Shown here: positions 15,709 to 22,871 of the stretch, piece by piece
How positions within the stretch are numbered: the stretch's first letter is position 1
Layout: each line of letters starts with the position of its first letter
From: an uncultured Oscillibacter sp.
GTDB lineage: Bacteria > Bacillota_A > Clostridia > Oscillospirales > Oscillospiraceae
NCBI GenBank assembly: GCA_951800675.1
Contig: CATOKC010000013.1
Span: 1 to 36,400 of the forward strand
Length of the DNA stretch: 36,400 bases
Direction of reading: 5' to 3'
The notes under the pieces: model-generated
The model's database searches: none
Seen by the model: only the letters and a program-made list of their open reading frames with translations
Told to the model about the DNA's origin: nothing
Translations under genes and position numbers: made by a program

Positions 15709-15739
15709 CAGACGCTCTATCCAGCTGAGCTAAGGGCGC
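15663..15739 (-). tRNA. tRNA-Arg (anticodon ACG)
   Basis: Minus strand, 77 nt including encoded CCA. Acceptor stem GCGCCCT pairs with AGGGCGT (first pair G-U), discriminator A. D arm GCTC-AGCTGGATA-GAGC. Anticodon arm TCTGG-CTACGGA-CCAGA gives anticodon ACG, read as ICG after editing, for CGU/CGC/CGA. T arm has GGTTCGAATCC. The 3' half is the attachment site of the adjacent element. Confidence 0.95.
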
Positions 15740-15767
15740 ATATCCAGTTCTCTCGGACAGCTTCATT

Positions 15768-15796
15768 ATAATAACACACTCCTTCTGGAAATGCAA
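15768..15796 (-). promoter_or_regulatory. Promoter of tRNA-Arg
   Basis: Minus strand: -35 TTGCAT (15796-15791), 17-nt spacer, -10 TATTAT (15773-15768), about 30 nt before the tRNA 5' end. Confidence 0.65.
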
Positions 15797-15874
15797 GCCT
15801 TTTTTTCGTTTTATCTCGGATTTTTTATCGTATCAAAACACCCCAGAAATATCGGCTCATAATCGCCAGGGAAC

Positions 15875-15903
15875 TTGCAACGGCGGCAGCTTTGTGGTAT
15901 AAA
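15875..15903 (+). promoter_or_regulatory. Promoter of the SorC-family regulator
   Basis: -35 TTGCAA (15875-15880), 17-nt spacer, -10 TATAAA (15898-15903). Just downstream is GTAACATATGTAAC (15911-15924), a repeat of GTAAC around the palindrome ACATATGT, which may be the regulator's own binding site. Confidence 0.6.
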
Positions 15904-15948
15904 CAAAGAAGTAACATATGTAACCCCCTACGCAAAGGAGGAACTTTT

Positions 15949-16884
15949 GTGGACGCTGGTTTTGAAAAGCGAAAAAAATTAGCCTTCGTGGCCCGCCGCT
16001 ATTACCTGGAGGATCAAAAGCAAAGCGACATTGCCCAGGAGCTGGGCGTATCCCGTCCCCTGGTCAGCCGGATGCTGTCCGAAGCCCGGGAACTGGGAAT
16101 CGTGGAGATCACGGTCCATGAGCCGGGAGCCCGGGCCGCCGGGCTGCTGGAGCGGCTGCGGTCCTCCAGCTCCGTGCGGGGCGGCATTTTGGTGGAGGAC
16201 GGGGCGGACAACGATGAGACAAACCGTTTGCTTTCCCAAGGAGCTGTGGAGCTCCTGCGCCAGCTGGGAACTCGCCGCCTGGGGGTAGGTTGGGGATATC
16301 TGATCGGGCAGCTGGTGACCTGGCTGGAGGAAAATCCCCAGCCAGACAGCGCCGTTACCGATATTTGTCCCCTGGTGGGCAACGCCAGCATTCCCGCCCG
16401 CAATTATCAATCCAACGAAAATGTCCGGCTGATGGCCCAGCAGTTAGGGGCCGCTCCTCATTTCCTCTACCTCCCGGCTCTGCCGGACAGCCTGGAGGAA
16501 AAGCAGGTCCTGTGCTCCACCGAGATTTACCGCCAGATTTACCAGGCCTGGGAGACTCTTGATACCGCGTTGGTTAACATCGGGGATTACCCCTCCAGCC
16601 CCGACTTCGCCTCCCTGGTGCGGTACGGCAGCCTGCTTCAGCGTCAGCGGGCCTGTGGGCGGATGCTGATTTATTACTTCAACCAGGATGGCGCCGTCAT
16701 CCAGTCGGACCTGGATTTCGCCATCCAGATTCCCCTTGACGTCCTGCGGCGGTGTCCCAATATCATTGGGGTATGTTCCGCCAACACCAGCGCGAAAGCC
16801 TTGGAAGGGGCACTAAAAACCGGCATATTCACCCATTTGACAGCCCGGTCGAAGCTGGTGAAGGCCCTGTTTGACAACCAGTAG
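15949..16884 (+). CDS. SorC-family (sugar-binding) transcriptional regulator
   Basis: 311 residues. An N-terminal helix-turn-helix (about 8-52: ARRYYLEDQKQSDIAQELGVSRPLVSRMLSEA, written here with its core QSDIAQELGVSRPLVSRML) is followed by the SorC sugar-phosphate-binding domain (about 60-311; GVGWGYLIGQLV, CPLVGNAS, and the C-terminal GVCSANTSAKALEGALKTG). GTG 15949 has AAAGGAGG 7 nt upstream. LsrR, DeoR-type SorC and similar members respond to phosphorylated sugars or phospho-AI-2. It stands just before dhaL-dhaK-lsrF-like genes in the same direction, with a terminator between, so it very likely controls that operon with a phosphorylated intermediate as effector. Confidence 0.9.
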   Translation: MDAGFEKRKKLAFVARRYYLEDQKQSDIAQELGVSRPLVSRMLSEARELGIVEITVHEPGARAAGLLERLRSSSSVRGGILVEDGADNDETNRLLSQGAVELLRQLGTRRLGVGWGYLIGQLVTWLEENPQPDSAVTDICPLVGNASIPARNYQSNENVRLMAQQLGAAPHFLYLPALPDSLEEKQVLCSTEIYRQIYQAWETLDTALVNIGDYPSSPDFASLVRYGSLLQRQRACGRMLIYYFNQDGAVIQSDLDFAIQIPLDVLRRCPNIIGVCSANTSAKALEGALKTGIFTHLTARSKLVKALFDNQ

Positions 16885-16891
16885 CATTTGT

Positions 16892-16935
16892 AACTCCCTG
16901 AATCGCCGCGGCGATTTGGGGAGGTTTCTTTTTTG
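16892..16935 (+). terminator. Terminator after the SorC-family regulator
   Basis: Hairpin built around AATCGCCGCGGCGATT (16901-16916), extended by AACTCCC on the left and GGGAGGTT on the right, followed by TTCTTTTTT. It separates the regulator from the metabolic operon. Confidence 0.75.
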
Positions 16936-16997
16936 TGCATTATATATAGTTTATTGATAAAATAGCTGGCAATAACGGGGAAAAATATCTCCGAGGA

Positions 16998-17026
16998 TTG
17001 ACTTATGTTACACTGTGTGATATTGT
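16998..17026 (+). promoter_or_regulatory. Promoter of the dhaL operon
   Basis: -35 TTGACT (16998-17003), 17-nt spacer, -10 TATTGT (17021-17026), 48 nt before the dhaL ATG with its own GGAGGTGA at 17060-17067. Confidence 0.65.
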
Positions 17027-17043
17027 CTTTGCACAGACGTAAC
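17007..17043. promoter_or_regulatory. Candidate SorC-regulator operator over the dhaL promoter
   Basis: Interrupted inverted repeat: GTTAC (17007-17011) and CTGTG (17013-17017) on the left, CACAG (17032-17036) and GTAAC (17039-17043) on the right. It covers the spacer, -10 box and start of transcription. The GTAAC element is also found twice in front of the regulator gene at 15911-15924. Confidence 0.45.
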
Positions 17044-17073
17044 TATCCTGTCATGTTTAGGAGGTGACAAAAA

Positions 17074-17682
17074 ATGACAAAAGCCGAATTTGCCGCTCGG
17101 CTGAAACACGCCTGCGCGTCGGTGCTGGCGGCGGAGGACGAACTGACGGAGATTGACTCCCGGTTTGGCGACGCGGATCACGGCCTGACGATGACTAAAA
17201 TCGCCGGGGCGATTTCCACCGCGGTGGACCAGGCGGAGAGGGGTATTCAAGCCATGCTGGATGACGCGGCCATGGCTGTTATGACGCTGAACGGCGGCAG
17301 CGCGGTCCCCCTGTGGAACACGTGGCTGGACGGGATGCAGGAGGAAGCCCCGGAGGGGGACGAGATCGACGTACCGGGACTCCAGGCCATCTTTGCCCGG
17401 GCGCTGGAGACATTGGACGACATGTCCGGGGCCAAGGTGGGCGACAAGACCATGATGGACGCGTTGATTCCCGCCAGCCGGGCCATTATTTCCTTCCAGG
17501 GGAGCGACGAGTCCGCCCTGTTTGCCGCCGCCGCTCAGGCCGCCGCCCAGGGGGCGGAGGACAGCAAGCGGTTCGTGTCCAAATTTGGGCGGGCCAAGAG
17601 CTACGGTGAAAAGACCATTGGCACCCCGGACGCCGGAGCGGTGTCCATGTCCTATTTCTTCCAGGGCCTGGCGCGGGCCTAA
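17074..17682 (+). CDS. dhaL: Dihydroxyacetone kinase family, DhaL subunit
   Basis: A 202-residue DhaL-type nucleotide-binding subunit that transfers phosphate to a ketose held by DhaK. The Mg/ADP-binding motif is GDADHGLTM (about 32-40), and GDKTMMDALIPA (about 126-137) and GRAKSYGEKTIGTPDAGA (about 172-189) are family signatures. The usual GGASGPLFGT-type loop is changed to GGSAVPLWNT (about 74-83), so nucleotide or partner contacts may differ. No DhaM phosphotransferase gene is present in the window, so phosphate may come from ATP or from a DhaM elsewhere. First gene of the operon, 24 nt before dhaK; this order (L before K) is the reverse of the common one. Confidence 0.88.
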   Translation: MTKAEFAARLKHACASVLAAEDELTEIDSRFGDADHGLTMTKIAGAISTAVDQAERGIQAMLDDAAMAVMTLNGGSAVPLWNTWLDGMQEEAPEGDEIDVPGLQAIFARALETLDDMSGAKVGDKTMMDALIPASRAIISFQGSDESALFAAAAQAAAQGAEDSKRFVSKFGRAKSYGEKTIGTPDAGAVSMSYFFQGLARA

Positions 17683-17706
17683 AATCTTAAAGGAGAGGTA
17701 TTCCAT

Positions 17707-18705
17707 ATGAAAATGAAGAAGTTTATCAACACCCCCGAGACCATCACCGACGAGGAGCTCATCGGCCTGGGGCTGGCTTATCCCGACATCCTGGATGTGG
17801 ACGGCCATTTGGTCATCAGCAAGGATCTGGCAAACGCGGACCGGGTTACCATTGTCACCTACGGCGGCTCCGGCCACGAGCCCGCCCAGGCTGGGTTTGT
17901 GGGCAAGGGCATGCTGGACGTCCAAGCCGTGGGCGACATCTTTGCCGCCCCCAACGGACAGCTGGTGTTCGACGCCATGAAGCTGGCGGACAAGGGCCAT
18001 GGCGTGCTGCTGCTGACGCTGAACTACGCCGGAGATCAGCTGGCGGGCAAGCAGGCCATGAAGCTGGCGCGGAAGGCGGGGCTGAACGTCCGCCAGGTGG
18101 TAACCGGAGAAGAGATTCAATACGACCCCAGTGGCGAGGACAACAAACGGGGTCTGGCCGGAGCCGTGGCTCTGTACCACATCGCCGCCGCTGCCGCCCG
18201 CGAGGGCAAGAGCCTGGATGAGGTGGCCGCCATCGCCCAGCGCTACGCAGACAGCATGGCCTCCGTCACCGTAAAATCCACCGACGCCACCCATCCCCAG
18301 AATGGCATGTCCTTCGGTGATCTGGGAGAGACGGACCTGATGGAGATTGGCGCCGGCCAGCACGGCGAGGGCGGCGGCGTTCGGGTGCCCATGATGTCCT
18401 CCAAGGACACCGTGGCAACGGTGGCGGAAGCCCTGTGCAAAAACCTGGAGTTGAAAGCCGGAGACAAGACCTTCGTCATGATCAATGGCTGCGGAGCCAC
18501 CACCATGATGGAGATGCTGGTGCTGTTCAAGGACACGGTGGAGTTCTTGAAGGCCAGGGGCGTGGAGGTCGTGGCCAGCATGGTGGGCGAGATTCTCACC
18601 GTTCAGGAGGCGGGCGGCTTCCAGATGAACATTGCCAAGTGGGACGAGGAATTTATTCGCCTGTGGGGCGCTCCCTGTCACACCCCCGCCTACAGCAAGG
18701 AATAA
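17707..18705 (+). CDS. dhaK: Dihydroxyacetone kinase family, DhaK subunit
   Basis: 332 residues, the substrate-binding subunit. GGSGHEPA (53-60) and FVGKGMLDVQAVGDIFAAP (64-82) are the family's substrate-site motifs; the His that covalently binds the carbonyl of the substrate in DhaK is His219 in GAGQHGEGG (canonical GIHGEPG). KNYAGD-type phosphate loop appears as LNYAGDQLAG (105-114). All key elements are present, so it should be active, but substrates of DhaK relatives include dihydroxyacetone, erythrulose and other ketoses. The neighbouring aldolase and SorC regulator argue for a pathway-specific ketose rather than generic dihydroxyacetone. RBS AAGGAG. Confidence 0.88.
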   Translation: MKMKKFINTPETITDEELIGLGLAYPDILDVDGHLVISKDLANADRVTIVTYGGSGHEPAQAGFVGKGMLDVQAVGDIFAAPNGQLVFDAMKLADKGHGVLLLTLNYAGDQLAGKQAMKLARKAGLNVRQVVTGEEIQYDPSGEDNKRGLAGAVALYHIAAAAAREGKSLDEVAAIAQRYADSMASVTVKSTDATHPQNGMSFGDLGETDLMEIGAGQHGEGGGVRVPMMSSKDTVATVAEALCKNLELKAGDKTFVMINGCGATTMMEMLVLFKDTVEFLKARGVEVVASMVGEILTVQEAGGFQMNIAKWDEEFIRLWGAPCHTPAYSKE

Positions 18706-18708
18706 GCC

Positions 18709-19593
18709 ATGGCAGACAATATCGGAAACAAGGCCGCCCACGATTATCACCTGGACATTCCCGCCGCTCAGGAGGGCTTCCATGTGAAGGGCGCGGTCCA
18801 CTGCGGCTGGGGCATGAAGGCCCGGCTGGCCCGGATGTTCGACCCCAAGTCCGGAAACACCGTCATGCTGGCCTTTGACCACGGCTACATCATGGGCCCC
18901 ACCGCCGGTCTGGAGCGGATCGACTTGGTGATTCCGCCCCTGATTCCCTATGTAAACGTGCTGATGGGCACCCGGGGTACTTTCCAGTCCTGCGTCTCCC
19001 CCGCCGGCCAGGTGGGGCGCTGCCTCCGGGTAACCTATGACTCCACGGTGCTTTACGACGACATGTCGGACGGCGGCGGCTTCGCCAGCGACATGGAAAA
19101 CGCCCTGCGGATGAACGCCGACTGCGTAGCGGTGCAGACCTTCATCGGCGCTCCCGGCGAAAGCCGCTCTCTAGAGCTCCTCTGCCGGACTGCCGACGCC
19201 GGGGCCCGGTACGGCATGCCCACTCTGGGCGTAGTGGCCGTGGGCAAGGAGATGGCGCGGACAGAGAAGTTCTTCCTTCTGGCCACAAGGGTGCTGGCGG
19301 AGAACGGAGCCAACATCGTCAAGAGCTATTACTGCGAGGGCTTTGAGCGGGTGGCCGCCGCCTGCCCCGTCCCCATTGTCATTGCCGGAGGCAAGAAACT
19401 ACCGGAGTTAGAAGCCCTGGAGATGGCCTGGAAGGCCATTCAAGAGGGGGCTCATGGAGTGGATATGGGCCGGAACATCTTCCAGTCCGACTCTCCGGCA
19501 GGCATGGCCCAGGCCATCGGCAAGGTGGTCCACGAGGGCTATACCCCCACCCAGGCCTACGAGGTCTATCAGGAAGTGAAAAACCAGCAGTAA
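18709..19593 (+). CDS. LsrF-like class I aldolase/thiolase (DeoC/FbaB superfamily)
   Basis: 294 residues, very close in pattern to LsrF, the thiolase that cleaves phosphorylated AI-2 product (3-hydroxy-5-phosphonooxypentane-2,4-dione). Shared landmarks: WGMKARLARMFDPKSGNTVM (34-53), AFDHGYIMGPTAGLERID (55-72), VKSYYCEGFERV with the expected Schiff-base Lys at 205, and CPVPIVIAGGKKLPELEALE followed by GVDMGRNIFQS. It begins 3 nt after the dhaK stop with AAGGA. Because no LsrK, LsrG or Lsr transporter is here, the enzyme may instead act on a ketose phosphate made by DhaKL. Class I aldolase chemistry is likely; product identities are open. Confidence 0.85.
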   Translation: MADNIGNKAAHDYHLDIPAAQEGFHVKGAVHCGWGMKARLARMFDPKSGNTVMLAFDHGYIMGPTAGLERIDLVIPPLIPYVNVLMGTRGTFQSCVSPAGQVGRCLRVTYDSTVLYDDMSDGGGFASDMENALRMNADCVAVQTFIGAPGESRSLELLCRTADAGARYGMPTLGVVAVGKEMARTEKFFLLATRVLAENGANIVKSYYCEGFERVAAACPVPIVIAGGKKLPELEALEMAWKAIQEGAHGVDMGRNIFQSDSPAGMAQAIGKVVHEGYTPTQAYEVYQEVKNQQ

Positions 19594-19760
19594 GCATAAA
19601 AGAGGGGGCCCCGAAGGGCCCTCCCCACAGCGCGAACGACCAAGGCCGCTCCCATCGGGCAAGGATGGAAGCGAGGTCCCCCGCGTCGATTATTATACAC
19701 CCTTCCAACCACAATTGCAATGCGGGGGGCCCATTTTATTTTGAGAAAGGGGTCCCTCCC

Positions 19761-20279
19761 ATGAATGCGAAAAAATACTTACCCATTGCTCTTTTCATTG
19801 GCTTTCAGGCCTTTGTACTCCAGGCCCTCGATCAGGCCATCTGCGCAGGTATCCCGCCGCTGGCTGCCGGGGGCGGCTGGATTTCCTTCCAAGCCTGGGC
19901 CATGTACTTCCTGGGTGGCTGCACGCCTAAAGGGGGTGCGCGGGCGCTGATCGGCTATCTGCTTGGCATGGCCGCGTCTATCGCCATCATGGTGGGCGGC
20001 GGCGCGCTGGGCGGGCTAGGCTTCTGGGCTATGCCCGTCATCCTGCTGATTTTGGTGCCCATCATCCTCTATCTGGATATTGCCCCTGAAATGATCAATT
20101 TTGTCCCCGCCGTGTTTGTGGGCGCAGGCGTATTTTTCGGTGTGATGAGCTATGTTCCCGGCGCCAGCTTTTCCAACGCGTTTATTGCCGAGGGCGTGTA
20201 CTGCGTCATTGGCCTGGTCTTTGGCTATATCACCATCACCTTCCGGGGCTGGTACGAAAAGAAGTACGTCAATCCGTAA
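19761..20279 (+). CDS. DUF1097-type membrane protein
   Basis: 172 residues with five or so hydrophobic segments (about 7-27, 34-52 weaker, 60-78, 82-102, 112-130, 137-158), resembling the DUF1097 family. I start at ATG 19761, where the hydrophobic protein begins; the open frame upstream (from 19665) spans low-quality sequence. The 167-nt gap from the aldolase gene contains a GGGCCC-CGAA-GGGCCC hairpin (19604-19623) without a T-run, perhaps a processing or attenuation point. It could transport the pathway substrate or product, but the family has no clear function. Confidence 0.7.
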   Translation: MNAKKYLPIALFIGFQAFVLQALDQAICAGIPPLAAGGGWISFQAWAMYFLGGCTPKGGARALIGYLLGMAASIAIMVGGGALGGLGFWAMPVILLILVPIILYLDIAPEMINFVPAVFVGAGVFFGVMSYVPGASFSNAFIAEGVYCVIGLVFGYITITFRGWYEKKYVNP

Positions 20280-20315
20280 TACACAGGCTCTGCCTGTTAT
20301 AAGGAGGAAAAAATT

Positions 20316-20639
20316 ATGTCCGCTGAGTATATGCACATCGGAATCCCCATCACCAACCGCAAGCCCAATATGGTCTACAACGAAGGGGCCAAATTCTGGG
20401 TTAGCAATGTGGATGACTACGACTACAAAATCGAGTATCTGAAATTTGAGGAGGACACCCCCTTCCCCGAGGACATCCACCGCCATCCCCACGTGGCCTA
20501 CAAGGTGGATGACCTGGAGAAATACGTGGCCGACGCCGACAGCGTGATCTGCGGTCCCATGGCGGCCAATGAAAAAGGCGACCGGCTGGCCTTCGTCTGG
20601 AAGGACGGGGCAATCCTGGAGCTCTATCAGGAGGCTTGA
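20316..20639 (+). CDS. Small VOC/glyoxalase-like protein
   Basis: 107 residues with a single beta-alpha-beta-type pattern of the vicinal oxygen chelate superfamily: MHIGIPI at the start, HRHPHVAYKVDDLEKYVADA in the middle (His-rich, possible metal ligands), FVWKDGAILELYQ at the end (the closing Glu is typical). Strong RBS AAGGAGG. It is the last gene before the terminator, so belongs to the DhaKL/LsrF-like operon. An isomerase or epimerase step on the ketose phosphate (as LsrG does for phospho-AI-2) would fit its place, but this is inference; metal-free or binding roles are also possible. Confidence 0.65.
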   Translation: MSAEYMHIGIPITNRKPNMVYNEGAKFWVSNVDDYDYKIEYLKFEEDTPFPEDIHRHPHVAYKVDDLEKYVADADSVICGPMAANEKGDRLAFVWKDGAILELYQEA

Positions 20640-20658
20640 GCGCTCCCCCACAGCGGCC

Positions 20659-20700
20659 AAGGGCCCGGCCAGGCATTACTTACGCCTGGCCGGGCCTTTC
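20659..20700 (+). terminator. Terminator of the dhaL operon
   Basis: Perfect 13-bp GC-rich stem (20662-20674 with 20684-20696), 9-nt loop, flanked by AAG and CTTT and followed by TTTCT. Confidence 0.85.
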
Positions 20701-20711
20701 TCCGCTTCCGA

Positions 20712-20751
20712 TGGGAAAGCGCTTGCAATTCTCAGGGCCGCTTGCTATACT
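20712..20751 (+). promoter_or_regulatory. Malic enzyme promoter with cre-like box
   Basis: -35 TTGCAA (20723-20728), 17-nt spacer, -10 TATACT (20746-20751). TGGGAAAGCGCTTGCAA (20712-20728) overlaps the -35 and closely matches the catabolite-responsive element (TGAAAGCGCTTTCA type) bound by CcpA and other LacI-family proteins, a position that would give repression. Confidence 0.6.
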
Positions 20752-20829
20752 GTATGTCGTGAAACATACCCCGGCGGGACAGCGTTTGAGAGGCAGGCGC
20801 CGCCCGGCGGGCAAGGAGGAATGAACAGC

Positions 20830-22002
20830 ATGGATTACGCGAAGGAATCCCTTCGGCTTCATGGGGAGTGGAAGGGAAAAATTGAGGTTGTGTCCACCGT
20901 TCCCGTGGAGACCAAGGACGATTTGAGTCTGGCTTACACCCCCGGCGTGGCGGAGCCCTGTCTGGAGATTCAAAAAGACATCAGCAAAAGCTTTGAGCTC
21001 ACCCGGCGGCACAACCTCTGCGCCGTCATTACCGACGGTTCCGCCGTCCTGGGGCTGGGCGACATCGGTCCCGAGGCGGGCATGCCCGTGATGGAGGGCA
21101 AGTGCGTCCTCTTCAAGTCCTTCGGCGGTGTGGACGCCTTCCCCCTCTGCGTGAAAACTCACGATGTGGACGAATTTGTCAACGCCGTGTGGCTGATGTC
21201 CGGCTCCTTCGGCGGCGTCAACCTGGAGGACATCGCCGCTCCCCGGTGCTTTGAGATCGAGCGGAAGCTGAAAGAAAAATGCGATATCCCCATCTTCCAC
21301 GACGACCAGCACGGCACCGCTATCATCACCCTGGCGGGCCTGACCAACGCATTAAAGGTCGTGGGCAAGAAAAAGGATGATGTGAAGGTGGTTACCTCCG
21401 GCGCGGGCGCCGCCGCCGTCTCCATCGTGAAGCTGCTGCTGTCCGCGGGCTTTCCAAACATCACCATGTGCGACCGGAAGGGAGCGATTTACCAGGGCCG
21501 GGAGGGTCTGAACTGGATCAAGGAGGAGATGGCCCAGGTGACGAACCTGGAGAAGCGGGCCGGAAGTTTAGCCGACGCCCTGGCGGGCGCGGACGTGTTT
21601 ATCGGCGTCTCCGCACCAGGGACGGTTACCGCGGAAATGGTGAAAACCATGAACCGGGACGCCATCGTCTTTGCCTGCGCCAACCCCACGCCGGAGATTT
21701 TTCCGGACGAGGCCAAGGCCGGCGGGGCGGCGGTGGTCGCCACCGGCCGGAGCGACTACCCCAACCAGATCAACAACGTTCTGGCTTTCCCCGGTGTGTT
21801 CCGGGGGACCTTCGACGTGCGGGCCAGCGACATCAACGAGGAGATGAAGATGGCGGCCGCCAGAGCCCTGGCGGACCTGATCTCCGAGGGGGAACTGAAC
21901 TCCGATTATATCATCCCCAAGGCCTTTGACAAGCGGGTGGGCCCCGCCGTGGCCAAGGCTGTGGCCGAGGCCGCCAGAACCTCTGGAGTGGCCAGACTGT
22001 AA
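20830..22002 (+). CDS. Malic enzyme (oxidative decarboxylation of malate to pyruvate)
   Basis: 390 residues, the short bacterial malic enzyme: malate + NAD(P)+ to pyruvate + CO2 + NAD(P)H. SLAYTPGVAEPC (33-44) carries the catalytic Tyr36, and GKCVLFKSFGGVDAFPLC (90-107) carries the catalytic Lys91. The metal-binding region is FHDDQHGTAIITLAGL, and the dinucleotide fold has GAGAAAVS. The C-terminal TGRSDYPNQINNVLAFPGVFRG is a family signature, given here in two parts (TGRSDYPNQINN and VLAFPGVFRG). ATG 20830 is 10 nt after AAGGAGG; ATG 20821 is too near the SD. Forms an operon with the HAD gene 3 nt downstream. Pyruvate produced could feed PFOR, encoded convergently. Confidence 0.93.
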   Translation: MDYAKESLRLHGEWKGKIEVVSTVPVETKDDLSLAYTPGVAEPCLEIQKDISKSFELTRRHNLCAVITDGSAVLGLGDIGPEAGMPVMEGKCVLFKSFGGVDAFPLCVKTHDVDEFVNAVWLMSGSFGGVNLEDIAAPRCFEIERKLKEKCDIPIFHDDQHGTAIITLAGLTNALKVVGKKKDDVKVVTSGAGAAAVSIVKLLLSAGFPNITMCDRKGAIYQGREGLNWIKEEMAQVTNLEKRAGSLADALAGADVFIGVSAPGTVTAEMVKTMNRDAIVFACANPTPEIFPDEAKAGGAAVVATGRSDYPNQINNVLAFPGVFRGTFDVRASDINEEMKMAAARALADLISEGELNSDYIIPKAFDKRVGPAVAKAVAEAARTSGVARL

Positions 22003-22005
22003 GCG

Positions 22006-22800
22006 ATGCTGGACCTCTCCAAAAAGAAGCTCTTCCTCCTGGACATGGACGGCACCCTCTACCTGGGCGACCGGCTCTTTGACGGAGCTTTGGAATTCCT
22101 CCACCGGATCCGGGAAACAGGCGGACGGTATCTCTTCGCCACCAACAACTCCTCCCGGAGCGTCGCGGCCTATGTGGACCGCCTCCGGGGCATGGGCATT
22201 GACGCGGCAGAGGAGGATTTCCTCACCTCCACCGACGCCCTCATTTGGTATCTTCGGGGACGGTATGACGACGCGCTGATCTACGCCTTCGGCACCCGAA
22301 CCTTCCGCCACCAGCTCCGGGAGGCGGGCTTTCGAGTCACGGACCAACGGGAAGCTGGTGTCTCTTTGTTGGTCTGCGGCTTCGACACGGAGCTGACCTT
22401 TCAAAAGCTGGAGGACGCGTGCATGCTCCTGAGCGATCCAACGGTAGACTTTCTGGCCACAAATCCCGATTGGGTTTGCCCCACAGCCTGGGGCTTTGTG
22501 CCGGACTGCGGTTCCGTGTGCGAGATGCTCTTCCGGGCCACAGGCCGGAGACCCCGGGTGATCGGCAAGCCGGAACCGGAGATCGCGCTGCTGGCCATGG
22601 AGCGCTGGGGCTGCCCTAAGGAGGAAACCCTGCTGGTGGGAGACCGGATTTACACCGATATCGCCTGCGGCGTGCGGGCCGGAATCGACACAGCCTTCGT
22701 CCTCTCCGGGGAAGGCGTCCCGGCAGACATCGAGCGCTATGGCTATTCGCCTACTGAGACCTATCGGGACATCCGGGATATCCTGGAACATATGAATTGA
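22006..22800 (+). CDS. HAD-family phosphatase (NagD-like, HAD-IIA)
   Basis: 264 residues. Motif I DMDGT (13-17, with nucleophile Asp13), motif II in FATNNSSRS, motif III Lys in IGKPEPEIA, and motif IV GDRIYTDIACG are all present, with the large C2-type cap between motifs II and III as in NagD/p-nitrophenyl phosphatases. It starts 3 nt after the malic enzyme stop with no strong SD, so coupled translation is likely. Substrate unknown; relatives remove phosphate from sugar phosphates, phosphoglycolate or nucleotides. Confidence 0.88.
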   Translation: MLDLSKKKLFLLDMDGTLYLGDRLFDGALEFLHRIRETGGRYLFATNNSSRSVAAYVDRLRGMGIDAAEEDFLTSTDALIWYLRGRYDDALIYAFGTRTFRHQLREAGFRVTDQREAGVSLLVCGFDTELTFQKLEDACMLLSDPTVDFLATNPDWVCPTAWGFVPDCGSVCEMLFRATGRRPRVIGKPEPEIALLAMERWGCPKEETLLVGDRIYTDIACGVRAGIDTAFVLSGEGVPADIERYGYSPTETYRDIRDILEHMN

Positions 22801-22804
22801 AAAC

Positions 22805-22840
22805 CCCCGCCCGGAGGATGATCCTCCGGGCGGGGATTTT
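22805..22840. terminator. Bidirectional terminator between HAD gene and PFOR gene
   Basis: 13-bp perfect stem (22805-22817 with 22823-22835), 5-nt loop, with TTTT on the plus strand and TTTT on the minus strand. It serves both convergent operons. Confidence 0.85.
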
Positions 22841-22871
22841 ACATTATACGCGGCGAGGCTTTTCCGAAGGC

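Noticed and set aside
17008..18882. A 624-codon open frame on the minus strand opposite dhaL and dhaK
   Set aside because: It lies antisense to two genes with clear families, has low-complexity His/Gly/Val-rich composition typical of GC-rich shadow frames, and no SD or domain.
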